A DNA stretch of 64,000 bases, taken from the NCBI RefSeq assembly GCF_000327485.1, contig NC_019943.1, forward strand, positions 1,488,001 through 1,552,000. The letters run 5' to 3'. Each line of letters begins with the position of its first letter. Position 1 is the stretch's first letter. Positions 43,992 to 52,594 of this stretch are shown here, piece after piece. The notes under the pieces are model-generated. The model did not search any database. It saw only the letters and a list, made by a program, of their open reading frames with translations, and had not been told where the DNA came from. The stretch is from Methanoregula formicica SMSP (GTDB lineage Archaea > Halobacteriota > Methanomicrobia > Methanomicrobiales > Methanospirillaceae). A program made the translations under genes and the position numbers.

Positions 43992-45034
43992 GATATCTCC
44001 ATCCAACCTAAAAACAACAACATCAATAAATAATTGTCATTATTATCGAATGTCATTCTGATTTTAGTTTTTATTAAATTAATGATTTAACAAAGAGGAA
44101 TTTTTTTGAAAGATAATAAATATATCTAAATGAAATTCTGCATGCTTGGTGAGGGATGAAACGCCCTGGACCCACCCTTTGATAGAGAGAGCAGGCAGCC
44201 TCATGAGCGGAGCTGTGATAAGAATTCGAATTACGATGAGCGGCCGTCGTCCCGCGCCCGACCCTGCCCGCTTGTGCTGCGGTGGGGGCGTTGCCCAGGG
44301 TGGGGGGTACCCCCTCCCCCCATATCCCACAAATCGATCCAACCCTCCCACCCGCATGGGGGGGGAGGTCTCTAGGAGCCCCCTCCCCCCTCCGGCCCGG
44401 ACCGGCCCCCCTTGCCATTTTCGCGTAACCCTCCCGCGGCCCCTTCACGCCGGAGCAGCACCCGGCCGTGCGGGCGGAGATGCGGGCAATAGTGCGTTCA
44501 TACCATTTTTGAGGAGGGGGGGTATCCGGCATACCCCACCTCTTCAAATTTTTCCGGAGGGGGTGACCCCCCTCCCGTGATCAATGAGAAGGGAGGGGGG
44601 TACCCGCTGTTTTCTGGCATGCGGAAGTGCGGGGATCGACGGGGGATGTCCGGATTGTGCTGATGGGATGGCTATGGTGGGGGAGGGGGGGATGGGGCCG
44701 TTGCCGAAGGGAAGGATTTAGGTAATCAGAAATTTTGATTATTCGATCCAACCTAATACCTGATTAATGCCAAATAAGAAATATAAATATGATAAAACTG
44801 ATTGTTTGGAGAGAGGGGAACATGCTTAATTAATTTTCAAGACACTCGCTATTCGTAATAATTGGGCGGTTTTTAAATCTACAAAATTCGAAAATATCGA
44901 AGAACATTGGGATTACCGGATTGTAAAAGGGAAAGAAATTAACGTGTTGAGTTAAAATCATCGAAGACGATTTGCCGAAATGATGAATTATTCAATTCGA
45001 ACATGAAAATAACAAAAAATTACGGATTGATAAA
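43992..45034. other. gene-poor intergenic region with GC-rich low-complexity core
   Basis: About 44270-44720 is very GC-rich with long G and C runs and many short inverted pairs (for example GGGGGGTACCCCCTCCCCCC). Frames through it on both strands are Pro/Gly/Arg-rich and look like shadows. A stretch near 44268-44300 (TTGTGCTGCGGTGGGGGCG) faintly resembles repeat A. The flanks 43992-44140 and 44720-45034 are AT-rich and probably hold the promoters of the RHS gene and the TPR gene. Confidence 0.5.
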
Positions 45035-46612
45035 ATGTTAGATGCCTTTCTTAATCCTTCGGCAATTGCTTTCATCACCTCGCTCGGTGCACCTGCCGGT
45101 CTTTTTGCTGCTGAAGCCACGGGCACATTTGCCCAGTCGCTTGTTATTTCTGGAGCAACAAATGCCTTGACTGGTTTTTTTCAAAAGCGGCTTACCGCTG
45201 AAAAACTTCGGAATATCTATACAAATGCGGTCAAGAAGACACTAGCAGATGAGACTCTGACAATTGAACAACAAATACGTGAGCAGCTTTTCACATCAAC
45301 TCTTTTTTTCGATGATTTCTCCCGGTTCATTGGAAAATTCAACCAGTTACACGAGTTGGCATTCAATAAGCGTAAAGAAGAAGCGAGTGCCGCATTCCGG
45401 GAATATGTCCGGTAAAAAGTTGATGATCTCCCTGACGAAGTCCTGGATAAACTCGTAGAGAATTTTTCGAAGAATGCTTTCGAAGTGATTGATAGGTGTA
45501 TAAAAAAATCCCCTGAAGCATTTTTCCGGGAGGCAAAGGACACTCTCGACAGGAATGAAGCAGAACTTGAAAAAAATGCCAAGAACTCTCGAGAAATCAA
45601 GGCTAATCTTGAAACCATCAAGGCTACAGTTCTCGTTTTACAGCAATTCGCGCCAGAAATTCATGAGTTCAGGAAATACCTGTGCGATATTGATCGTAAA
45701 GTGGATGAAGTAAATAAAAAACTGGACGATATCAAGGGAGATATTAAAAATATCAGGGCAATCCTGGGAAAATCCGGGGAATATTCTCAACTGACAAAAG
45801 AACTGGCGGAACTCGAAGAAGCATACAATGCGATTCCTGATAGTAATAGTCAGGTACGAATCAGGATCAGTAAGCAGATTGAGAGCCAGAAGCAGGCAAT
45901 TGAGGCATTCCGACAGGATGTACTCCGAATGGCAGAAACATTCAGCAAAATCACAATTGATAGTGAACGCCTTCGGCAGGCGCAGGCAGCGTTTGAAAGC
46001 GGTGATTTTAAACGCACGGGTGAACTGCTCAATGCAACGGATCTTGAATCCGATCAGGAACGCCTTCTTGCCCTGAAAGAAGAGCGCAGAAGAAAAAAGG
46101 ACGAACTCGATAACCAGCTCCGCCACAATGCAACAGAATACCTGATCAAGGCCCAGGCAACTGAACTTGATTTATCGAATCCAAACCGGTTTGAGGAAAC
46201 GAAAACTTATTATCTTCAATCCATCCGGAGCTGTGCATTTCACGACAATTTATTTGGTCTCGCTTACTATCATCAGAGATATAACCGGTTTGATGATGCA
46301 GAAGCCACGTATCTGCGAATTTTTTCTGAACTCGGGAATACGTTACCGCTAGAAAACCGTGCTTTGACTCTCAACAACCTTGCAATTTTACATAAAGCGA
46401 AAAACGAGTTCGGCAGAGCAGAAGACGAATTCTCGGAAGCGTTGACATTGTACCGGAACCTCGCCAATTCAAATCCATCCGTTTATCTGCTATATGTTGC
46501 AAAGACCCTCAACAACCTCGCGATTTTGCATGAGACAATAAATAAAACAGATCTGGCCGAACGTGAATTTGCTGAAGCACAAGCCATCCGGAAAGAAATA
46601 GAAAAAAACTGA
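45035..46612 (+). pseudogene. coiled-coil/TPR protein interrupted by an in-frame TAA
   Basis: One reading frame of 526 codons runs from ATG 45035 to TGA 46612 but is broken by TAA at 45413-45415 (...FREYVR-stop-KVDDLPDEV...). The first part (LDAFLNPSAIAFITSLGAPA, FAQSLVISGATNALTGFFQK) looks like a short helical N-terminal domain. The second contains coiled coils (KYLCDIDRKVDEVNKKLDDI, EERRRKKDELDNQLRH) and three or so TPR units (AYYHQRYNRFDDAEATYLRI, TLNNLAILHKAKNEFGRAED, TLNNLAILHETINKTDLAER). A single base change restores the frame. The downstream part could restart at about 45485. Such proteins often belong to defence or signalling NTPase groups, but no NTPase domain is present. Confidence 0.78.
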
Positions 46613-46784
46613 TTTACGATACTGTAGAGAATTATCCCCAGCCGTAGCTCTTTTTTTCAGGGAATTTCCAGACAGGAAGAACTCTATACTACTCTCCTCG
46701 AGGTTTTCGCAAACCAGTTGAACCAAGTCGAAGATTCGTCTTCGCCTCCTTTCTCCTACTCGTCCTTCCTGAAAGAACGGGAGT

Positions 46785-46806
46785 TCGAAGAACCCTTCGG
46801 GTTCTT
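46785..46806 (+). terminator. strong hairpin downstream of the TPR gene
   Basis: CGAAGAACCCTTCGGGTTCT continues to TC: the arms GAAGAACC and GGTTCTTC pair around CTTCG. A pyrimidine-rich stretch follows. It may terminate transcription on either strand. Confidence 0.4.
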
Positions 46807-46857
46807 CTCTTCCTCCAGGTCTGATGACCTGTCGGACCATGCTAACCACTAGCACAC

Positions 46858-46868
46858 ACCTTTATATC
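46858..46868 (+). promoter_or_regulatory. TATA-like promoter upstream of the aromatic operon
   Basis: CCTTTATATCC is a good match to an archaeal TATA box. A start about 26 nt downstream would fall at or next to the ATG of the 21-codon frame at 46892, roughly 260 nt before the first aromatic gene. Confidence 0.45.
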
Positions 46869-46891
46869 CAACCAGCTCCAACCCAATAAGC

Positions 46892-46957
46892 ATGCAGGAA
46901 GAGTGCCACAGCATTCGTGAGGGTCTTTTCGCCCGTGAATGTCTTTATCTCAACTAG
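46892..46957 (+). CDS. possible leaderless leader peptide (21 aa)
   Basis: A tiny frame ATG 46892 to TAG 46957 encodes MQEECHSIREGLFARECLYL plus N. It begins exactly where transcription from the TATA box at 46858 should start. It contains one Phe and one Tyr and no Trp, so an attenuation role is not evident. Support is positional only. Confidence 0.25.
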   Translation: MQEECHSIREGLFARECLYLN

Positions 46958-47149
46958 TCAGCCCTCTGTCCAATGCATGAACCGCATTTCTGAGAGATTG
47001 CCTGGCCACGGTACCGTCTGGTCCCGGGTCTCCGGCTTTTTTAGCAATTTTAGCGTTTATTACCGGTTTTATTACTGGTATTGATCAAGCCCTCTGGTTT
47101 GCACAACTCAACGCGTGTGAATGCAGGGGGAGGTGTTGTTGTTACTACT

Positions 47150-47938
47150 ATGAGAGGAAAGGAAATCCGTCTGGAACGAATCATGAACCGCAATACGAAG
47201 AAGACCATCATCGTGCCCATGGATCACGGGGTCTCGGACGGCCCGATCCCCGGGCTCATCGACATGGGCCAGACCGTCAACCTGGTGGCGGACGGCGGGG
47301 CGAACGCGGTGATCGGGCACGTAGGCCTTGCGTTGCACGGCCACCGGCAGGGCGGCCGGGACATCGGGCTCATCCTGCATTTGTCGGGCAGCACGAAGCT
47401 TGCACCGGACCCGAACGAGAAGGTGCTCGTCAATACCGTGCAGAACGCCATCAAGATGGGGGCCGACGGGGTCTCGATGCACGTCAACATCGGGGCCGAG
47501 TCCGAGGCGCGGATGCTCGCGGACCTGGGATTGGTTGCCGTGGAGTGCATGGAGTGGGGAATGCCGCTCCTTGCGATGATGTACCCCCGGGGAAAGAACA
47601 TCAAACAGGCAAACGACCTCGACCACGTCAAGCTCGCGACCCGGGTTGCAGCCGAGCTCGGGGCCGACATTGTCAAAACGGTCTATACGGGAGATCCGGA
47701 GAGCTTCCGTGAGGTCACCCGGGGCTGTCCGGTACCGGTCGTGGTGGCCGGAGGAAGTAAGACCGATGACCGCACAACATTGGAACTGATCGAAGGCGCG
47801 ATGGCGGGCGGTGCTGCCGGGATCTCGATCGGCAGGAACGCCTTCCAGCACAAGAGCCCCGACAGGTTCGTGCGGGCAGCAGCATGTATCGTGCACCATA
47901 ACAAGAGCGTAGAAGAAGCACTGGAAATTCTGAAGTGA
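47150..47938 (+). CDS. aroA': 2-amino-3,7-dideoxy-D-threo-hept-6-ulosonate (ADH) synthase
   Basis: ADH synthase joins a 6-deoxy-5-ketofructose 1-phosphate-derived unit to aspartate semialdehyde, the first step of the archaeal route to dehydroquinate. The 262-residue class I aldolase-like protein has [20 protein letters not shown], the Tyr of MMYPRGKN and the Schiff-base Lys region [16 protein letters not shown], followed by phosphate-binding [22 protein letters not shown] lies 15 nt before the ATG at 47150, which aligns with the paralog's start. It is the first gene of the operon 47150-54968. Confidence 0.88.
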   Translation: MRGKEIRLERIMNRNTKKTIIVPMDHGVSDGPIPGLIDMGQTVNLVADGGANAVIGHVGLALHGHRQGGRDIGLILHLSGSTKLAPDPNEKVLVNTVQNAIKMGADGVSMHVNIGAESEARMLADLGLVAVECMEWGMPLLAMMYPRGKNIKQANDLDHVKLATRVAAELGADIVKTVYTGDPESFREVTRGCPVPVVVAGGSKTDDRTTLELIEGAMAGGAAGISIGRNAFQHKSPDRFVRAAACIVHHNKSVEEALEILK

Positions 47939-47943
47939 TTGAC

Positions 47944-48729
47944 ATGATTGGAAAGGACATCAGGATCGAACGGATAATGGACAGGAACACGGGAAGATCG
48001 GTCATCGTGCCGATGGACCACGGGTTTTCCATGGGACAGATTGACGGCCTCCTGGACATGACAAAAGTCATCTCGGAGGTGAGCGACGGGGGCGCAAACG
48101 CCATCGTGCTCCACAAGGGGCTCATCAAGCGCGGGCACCGCAGGCACGGCCGGGACATCGGGCTCATCATCCACCTCTCGGGCTCGACCTCGCTCAACCC
48201 GGACCCGAACGACAAGGTTCAGGTCTGCACGGTCGAAGAGGCCATTGCGCTCGGCGCTGACGCGGTCTCGATCCATATCAACCTCGGGGCCCCGAACGAG
48301 TCGAAGATGCTCGAGATCGGCGCGAAAGTAACAAGGGACTGCACCCGCTGGGGCATGCCGCTTTTGACCATGATCTACCCGCGGGGCAAGGGCATCGACC
48401 CGTTCTCCCCGCAGGCGGTGGGCCACGCGGTCAGGGTGGCTGAAGAGCTCGGCTCGGACATGATCAAGACCAACTACCCGGGCGATCCCGAGTCCTTCAA
48501 AAAGATCGTGAAGGCCTGCTCGGTCCCGGTCTTCATCGCGGGGGGCGAGAAGACGGGCGACCTCGATTCGCTGAAGATCATCCGCGACGCGGTCAGTGTC
48601 GGCGGCGCCGGTGTCTGCGTGGGGAGGAACGCGTTCCAGAGAAAGGACACGCAGGCCTTCGTCCATGCGCTCTGCCGTGTCGTGCACCACAATGTTGACC
48701 CGGCAAAAGCGCTGGAGCAGCACAAATGA
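47944..48729 (+). CDS. second ADH-synthase/class I aldolase (DhnA) paralog
   Basis: The 261-residue product aligns with the preceding gene throughout: SVIVPMDHGFSMGQIDGLLD, RHGRDIGLIIHLSGSTSLNP, the Tyr in MIYPRGKG, the Lys in SDMIKTNYPGDPESF and GGAGVCVGRNAFQRKD. Active-site residues seem intact, so it may be a second ADH synthase or may make the ketofructose phosphate precursor, like the fructose-bisphosphate aldolase homolog of other methanogens. A GTG at 47935 overlapping the upstream stop is an alternative start; ATG 47944 gives matching N-termini. Its end overlaps the next gene as ATGA. Confidence 0.82.
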   Translation: MIGKDIRIERIMDRNTGRSVIVPMDHGFSMGQIDGLLDMTKVISEVSDGGANAIVLHKGLIKRGHRRHGRDIGLIIHLSGSTSLNPDPNDKVQVCTVEEAIALGADAVSIHINLGAPNESKMLEIGAKVTRDCTRWGMPLLTMIYPRGKGIDPFSPQAVGHAVRVAEELGSDMIKTNYPGDPESFKKIVKACSVPVFIAGGEKTGDLDSLKIIRDAVSVGGAGVCVGRNAFQRKDTQAFVHALCRVVHHNVDPAKALEQHK

Positions 48730-49712
48730 AGCAGTTCTGGGTCGAGTGCCGGCCCTGGAACAAGGAAGTAGCGACAACGGCAATCGAGAGCGGGGCGGAT
48801 GCAATCCTTGTGGACAAGGCAGAGGACGTGAAACGTCTCGGCCGGATCACGACCATCGCCCCGGACGGCGACATACAACCCGGAAAAGACATCGGCGAGT
48901 GCACGATCACAGACAAGGCAAGCGAGAACAAGGCGGCGGAAGCGGGAAAGCACAAGCCGGTCATCGTCACCACGAGCGACTGGACGGTCATCCCGCTCGA
49001 AAACCTCGTGGCGCAGTCCGACAAGATCGTGGCGCGGGTGAAGGATGCAAAGGAAGCGGCCCTTGCGCTCAACGTGCTGGAGAAGGGGACGTACGGCATC
49101 CTGCTCGCGACAGACAAACCGGCAGTAGTCAAGGAAGTCGCGGCCATGGTCAAAGCCGGCACCGGCAAAGTCGGGCTCGTGCCGTTCACGGTCACGAAGA
49201 TCCATCCCGTGGGCATGGGCGACCGGGTCTGTGTGGACACCTGCTCGATCCTCTCCGATGGCGATGGCATGCTGATGGGGAACACCTCGTCCGCGATGCT
49301 CCTCGTCCATGCCGAGACGCTCGAGAACCCGTACGTTGCCCCGCGCCCGTTCCGCGTGAACGCCGGCGCAGTCCATGCGTACATCCTGCTCCCGGACGGG
49401 AAGACCGCGTACCTCTCCGACCTTGCGATCGGCGGGTCGGTGCTCGTATCCGGTGCTGATGGAAAAGCCCACTCCGCGATCATCGGCCGGACCAAGATCG
49501 AGCGAAGGCCGCTGCTCCTCGTGGAAGCAGCATCAGGAAAAGACAAGGTGAGCCTCATCCTTCAGAACGCCGAGACGATCCGGCTCGTGGGCGAGGATGG
49601 GAAGGCAATTTCTGTCGTCCAGCTGAAGACCGGCGACAAGATCCTCGGGACCGTGCTCGAAGGCGGCAGGCATTTTGGCATGGCGGTCAAAGAGACGATC
49701 CGCGAGAAATAA
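48726..49712 (+). CDS. aroB': 3-dehydroquinate synthase II
   Basis: This enzyme oxidatively deaminates and cyclises ADH to 3-dehydroquinate, using NAD. The 328-residue product matches the archaeal family: KQFWVECRPWNKEVATTAIE at the start, ESGADAILVDKAEDVKRLGR, KPVIVTTSDWTVIPLENLVA and GDRVCVDTCSILSDGDGMLM near the active site, then ENPYVAPRPFRVNAGAVHAY and YLSDLAIGGSVLV. The length is normal. ATGA overlap with the upstream gene indicates coupling. Confidence 0.95.
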   Translation: MKQFWVECRPWNKEVATTAIESGADAILVDKAEDVKRLGRITTIAPDGDIQPGKDIGECTITDKASENKAAEAGKHKPVIVTTSDWTVIPLENLVAQSDKIVARVKDAKEAALALNVLEKGTYGILLATDKPAVVKEVAAMVKAGTGKVGLVPFTVTKIHPVGMGDRVCVDTCSILSDGDGMLMGNTSSAMLLVHAETLENPYVAPRPFRVNAGAVHAYILLPDGKTAYLSDLAIGGSVLVSGADGKAHSAIIGRTKIERRPLLLVEAASGKDKVSLILQNAETIRLVGEDGKAISVVQLKTGDKILGTVLEGGRHFGMAVKETIREK

Positions 49713-49713
49713 C

Positions 49714-50538
49714 ATGAAACTCGGAATCATCGGCGGCACCGGGAAGATGGGGAGGCTCTTTGTCCCGGTCTTTGAGCGGGCGGGCTTCGAGGTCCTCGTG
49801 TCGGGACGGAAAACCGCTCTGAAGAACGCGGACCTTGCAACGACCTGCGACATCGTGATCGTTTCGGTTCCCATTCACGATACCTGCCGCATCATCGCGG
49901 AGATCGCCCCGCTTATGAAAAAAGACCAGCTCCTCTGCGACTTCACATCGCTCAAGGTGAAGCCCGTGGAAGCCATGCTCGCGTCGAAGGCAGATGTCAT
50001 CGGGCTCCACCCGATGTTCGGCCCCACGGTCAGCTCGATCAAAGGCCAGACCATCATCGCCTGCCCGGCCCGTGCCGGAAAAGCCCGGACCGGGTCCCTG
50101 CTAAAAGTCTTCCGGGACGAAGGCGCCACGTGCACCATTACGACGCCGGAGGACCACGACCGGATGGTTGCCGTTGTCCAGGGCCTCACGCACTATGTCA
50201 CGCTCTGCATGGCCGACACCGTGCGGAGGCTGCGGATGGACATCCGCGCAACGCAGGCATTCACGAGCCCCGTGTACCAGATCGAGCTCTCGCTCATGGG
50301 CCGGCTCCTCTCCCAGGATCCCGCGCTCTACGCTGACATCCTCCAGCAGAACCCGTTCGTGCCGGACGTGCTTGCCGGGTGCCGGGCATCCGCAACCGAG
50401 CTTGCGGAAGTCGTGAACAGTAAGGATCCGGAACTCTTCCGCAGCTTCTTTGAGCGGAACAGCCGGCATCTCGGGAATTACTGCCAGGAAGGCCAGAAGA
50501 TGACCGATACCCTGATTGACTGCATGGTGGAGAAATGA
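49714..50538 (+). CDS. tyrA: prephenate dehydrogenase
   Basis: TyrA converts prephenate to 4-hydroxyphenylpyruvate for tyrosine. The 274-residue protein opens with a Rossmann fold MKLGIIGGTGKMGRLFVPVF and has CDIVIVSVPIHDT, then LLCDFTSLKVKPVEAMLASK and GLHPMFGPTVSSIKGQTIIA, in which the His of LHPMFGP is the catalytic one in the family. The C-terminal helical dimer domain follows (VVQGLTHYVTLCMADTVRRL). No ACT or chorismate mutase domain is attached. The ATG at 49714 is 1 nt after the upstream stop; its own stop overlaps pheA as ATGA. Confidence 0.93.
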   Translation: MKLGIIGGTGKMGRLFVPVFERAGFEVLVSGRKTALKNADLATTCDIVIVSVPIHDTCRIIAEIAPLMKKDQLLCDFTSLKVKPVEAMLASKADVIGLHPMFGPTVSSIKGQTIIACPARAGKARTGSLLKVFRDEGATCTITTPEDHDRMVAVVQGLTHYVTLCMADTVRRLRMDIRATQAFTSPVYQIELSLMGRLLSQDPALYADILQQNPFVPDVLAGCRASATELAEVVNSKDPELFRSFFERNSRHLGNYCQEGQKMTDTLIDCMVEK

Positions 50539-51332
50539 AGATCCTCACGCTCGGGCCCGAGGGGACCTTCTCGCACGAACTGGCGCTGAAGCTAAAAAAG
50601 AAAAAGGACGAGATCGTCCTCCTCCCCACCATCCGGAGCATCATGGCCGCGGTGGAACGTGGGGACGGCGAGGGGATCGTACCCATCGAGAACTCGGAAG
50701 CGGGCGGTGTCGGCGAGACGCAGGACGGCCTGGCACGGTCGCCACTTTTTATCACGGCAGAGATGTACCTGCCTGTCCACCACAACCTCGCCTCGCTGGT
50801 GTCAATGAAAAAGATGCGGGTGATCTATGCCCACCCGCAGACGCACGAGCAGTGCAGCGACAAGATCGAACAGTGGGGACTTCCGGTCATCCACACGAGC
50901 AGCAATGCATCGAGCGCCCGCGAGGCAAAAAAAACGCCCAATGCCGGCGCCATCCTCTCGGAGACGGCAGCAGCGATCTACAAGATGCCCGTTATCGTAC
51001 GGAACACCGAGAACAGCAGGACCAACACCACGCGCTTTGTCCGGATCGCACGCGAGCCGGCCCGCGACAGAAGGCCGGAGAAGTGCAGCGTCTTAATCGA
51101 CCCGAGCACCGACCGGTCCGGGCTCCTCCATGACCTGCTGGAAGTCTTTGCCTCCCGCGGGATCAACCTCTCGCGCATCGAGTCGCGGCCGTCAAAACGG
51201 GGGATCGGGAACTATGTCTTCTTCCTCGATCTTGCGTGGACGAAAAAAACTCCGGAAGCACTCGCTGCCTTAAAGGAGATCACGGAGATCAAAGAGCTCG
51301 GCTGCTACAAGAAGATCGAGGTAAAGCCATGA
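50535..51332 (+). CDS. pheA: prephenate dehydratase with ACT domain
   Basis: PheA converts prephenate to phenylpyruvate for phenylalanine. The 265-residue product starts MKILTLGPEGTFSHELALKL, has GIVPIENSEAGGVGETQDGL, ILSETAAAIYKM and the catalytic T-R-F in SRTNTTRFVRIAR, followed by a regulatory ACT domain with LLEVFASRGINLSRIESRPS (the ESRP motif that binds phenylalanine). Feedback control by phenylalanine is therefore expected. Stand-alone, without chorismate mutase. Its stop overlaps the next gene as ATGA. Confidence 0.95.
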   Translation: MKILTLGPEGTFSHELALKLKKKKDEIVLLPTIRSIMAAVERGDGEGIVPIENSEAGGVGETQDGLARSPLFITAEMYLPVHHNLASLVSMKKMRVIYAHPQTHEQCSDKIEQWGLPVIHTSSNASSAREAKKTPNAGAILSETAAAIYKMPVIVRNTENSRTNTTRFVRIAREPARDRRPEKCSVLIDPSTDRSGLLHDLLEVFASRGINLSRIESRPSKRGIGNYVFFLDLAWTKKTPEALAALKEITEIKELGCYKKIEVKP

Positions 51333-52594
51333 ACAAGAGCGTGCAGCGGCACGGGAAGGTCGACCTCACCTTCGCCGCCCCGCCCTCGAAGAGCTTCACG
51401 CACCGGGCCCTGATCGCGGGAGCACTTGCCAGCGGGAAGACAACGATCTTCCGCCCGCTGGATGCCGAGGACACGCGGCTGACAGCAACGGCCCTCCGCC
51501 GCCTCGGGATAGCAATCGAAGAGCAGCCGAACCGGCTCATCGTCACCGGCTGCAACGGCGCGTTCAAAGACAAAAACCCAACAACCCTCGACCTCGACAA
51601 CTCGGGAACCAGCCTCCGGCTCCTGACAACGCTCGCCCTGCTCTGCAACAACCCGGTCATTCTCACGGGCAGCGCACGGATGCAGGAGCGCCCGATCGGG
51701 CCACTCGCCGAGGCACTGCCCGCCATCGGGGGAACGGTCGGATTCCGGAACCAGCCGGGATACCCCCCGCTTGAAGTGAGCGGGAAGCTCCGCGGCGGCC
51801 CGGTCACCATCGACGGCTCGGTCAGCAGCCAGTTCATCTCCTCCATCCTCATGGCCGCTCCCTGCGCGGAGCAGGAGGTCGTTGTAACGATCCCGTCGCC
51901 CCCGGCATCGGCCTCGTACCTCGATATCACGCTCTCGGTGATGGAGGCATTCGGCGCAAAGGTCACACGGGACAGGTACGAGCAGTTCGCGGTCAGCAAC
52001 CACCACCACTACACGGGACGGCGCTACGCGATTGAGGGCGATTACTCTTCGGCCTCGTATTTCTTTGCCATCGCAGCGCTCTGCGGCGGGAAGGTGACCG
52101 TCACAAAACTCGCCCCGGACTCCGTGCAGGGCGACCGGCGGTTCCTTGACGCTCTCGCGGCCATGGGCTGCAGGGTCATGTACGGGAAGGACGAGGCAAC
52201 AGTCGAAAGTACCGGTGAGCTCAGCGGGATCACGTTCGATATGTCCGCATCGCCCGACACCGTCCAGACCCTCTGCATGGTTGCGGCCCGGGCAACGACC
52301 CCGACCACCATCACGGGAATCAGTCATTTAAAGTTCAAGGAAAGCGACCGTATCAATGGAACCGCGGAACGCCTCAGAGCGCTGGGCGGGGACGTGAGCG
52401 TGGATGATGATTCCATCACCATCCGCCCCGCACCGCTCCACGGGGGCACCATCGATCCCGCAAACGACCACCGGACCGCGATGAGCTTTGCCATCCTCGG
52501 GCTTGCTGTCGGCGGGATCGAGATCACGGGCGCGGAGTGCGTGAACAAGTCGTTCCCGGGGTTCTGGGACGCAATGCAGGACCTCATACCATGA
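51329..52594 (+). CDS. aroA: 3-phosphoshikimate 1-carboxyvinyltransferase (EPSP synthase)
   Basis: EPSP synthase joins phosphoenolpyruvate and shikimate 3-phosphate. The 421-residue product shows PPSKSFTHRALIAGALASGK near the N-terminus, the LDNSGTSLRLLTTLALL block, the active-site RMQERPIGPLAEAL, DGSVSSQFISSILMAAP and the late SHLKFKESDRINGTAERLRA and DHRTAMSFAILGL motifs. The start at 51329 overlaps the pheA stop (ATGA); an upstream in-frame extension lies inside pheA and is not used. Length and motifs are those of a normal enzyme. Confidence 0.96.
   Translation: MNKSVQRHGKVDLTFAAPPSKSFTHRALIAGALASGKTTIFRPLDAEDTRLTATALRRLGIAIEEQPNRLIVTGCNGAFKDKNPTTLDLDNSGTSLRLLTTLALLCNNPVILTGSARMQERPIGPLAEALPAIGGTVGFRNQPGYPPLEVSGKLRGGPVTIDGSVSSQFISSILMAAPCAEQEVVVTIPSPPASASYLDITLSVMEAFGAKVTRDRYEQFAVSNHHHYTGRRYAIEGDYSSASYFFAIAALCGGKVTVTKLAPDSVQGDRRFLDALAAMGCRVMYGKDEATVESTGELSGITFDMSASPDTVQTLCMVAARATTPTTITGISHLKFKESDRINGTAERLRALGGDVSVDDDSITIRPAPLHGGTIDPANDHRTAMSFAILGLAVGGIEITGAECVNKSFPGFWDAMQDLIP

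Noticed and set aside
44074-44580. Frames on both strands through the GC-rich region
   Set aside because: Composition is dictated by G and C runs; no motif or plausible start.
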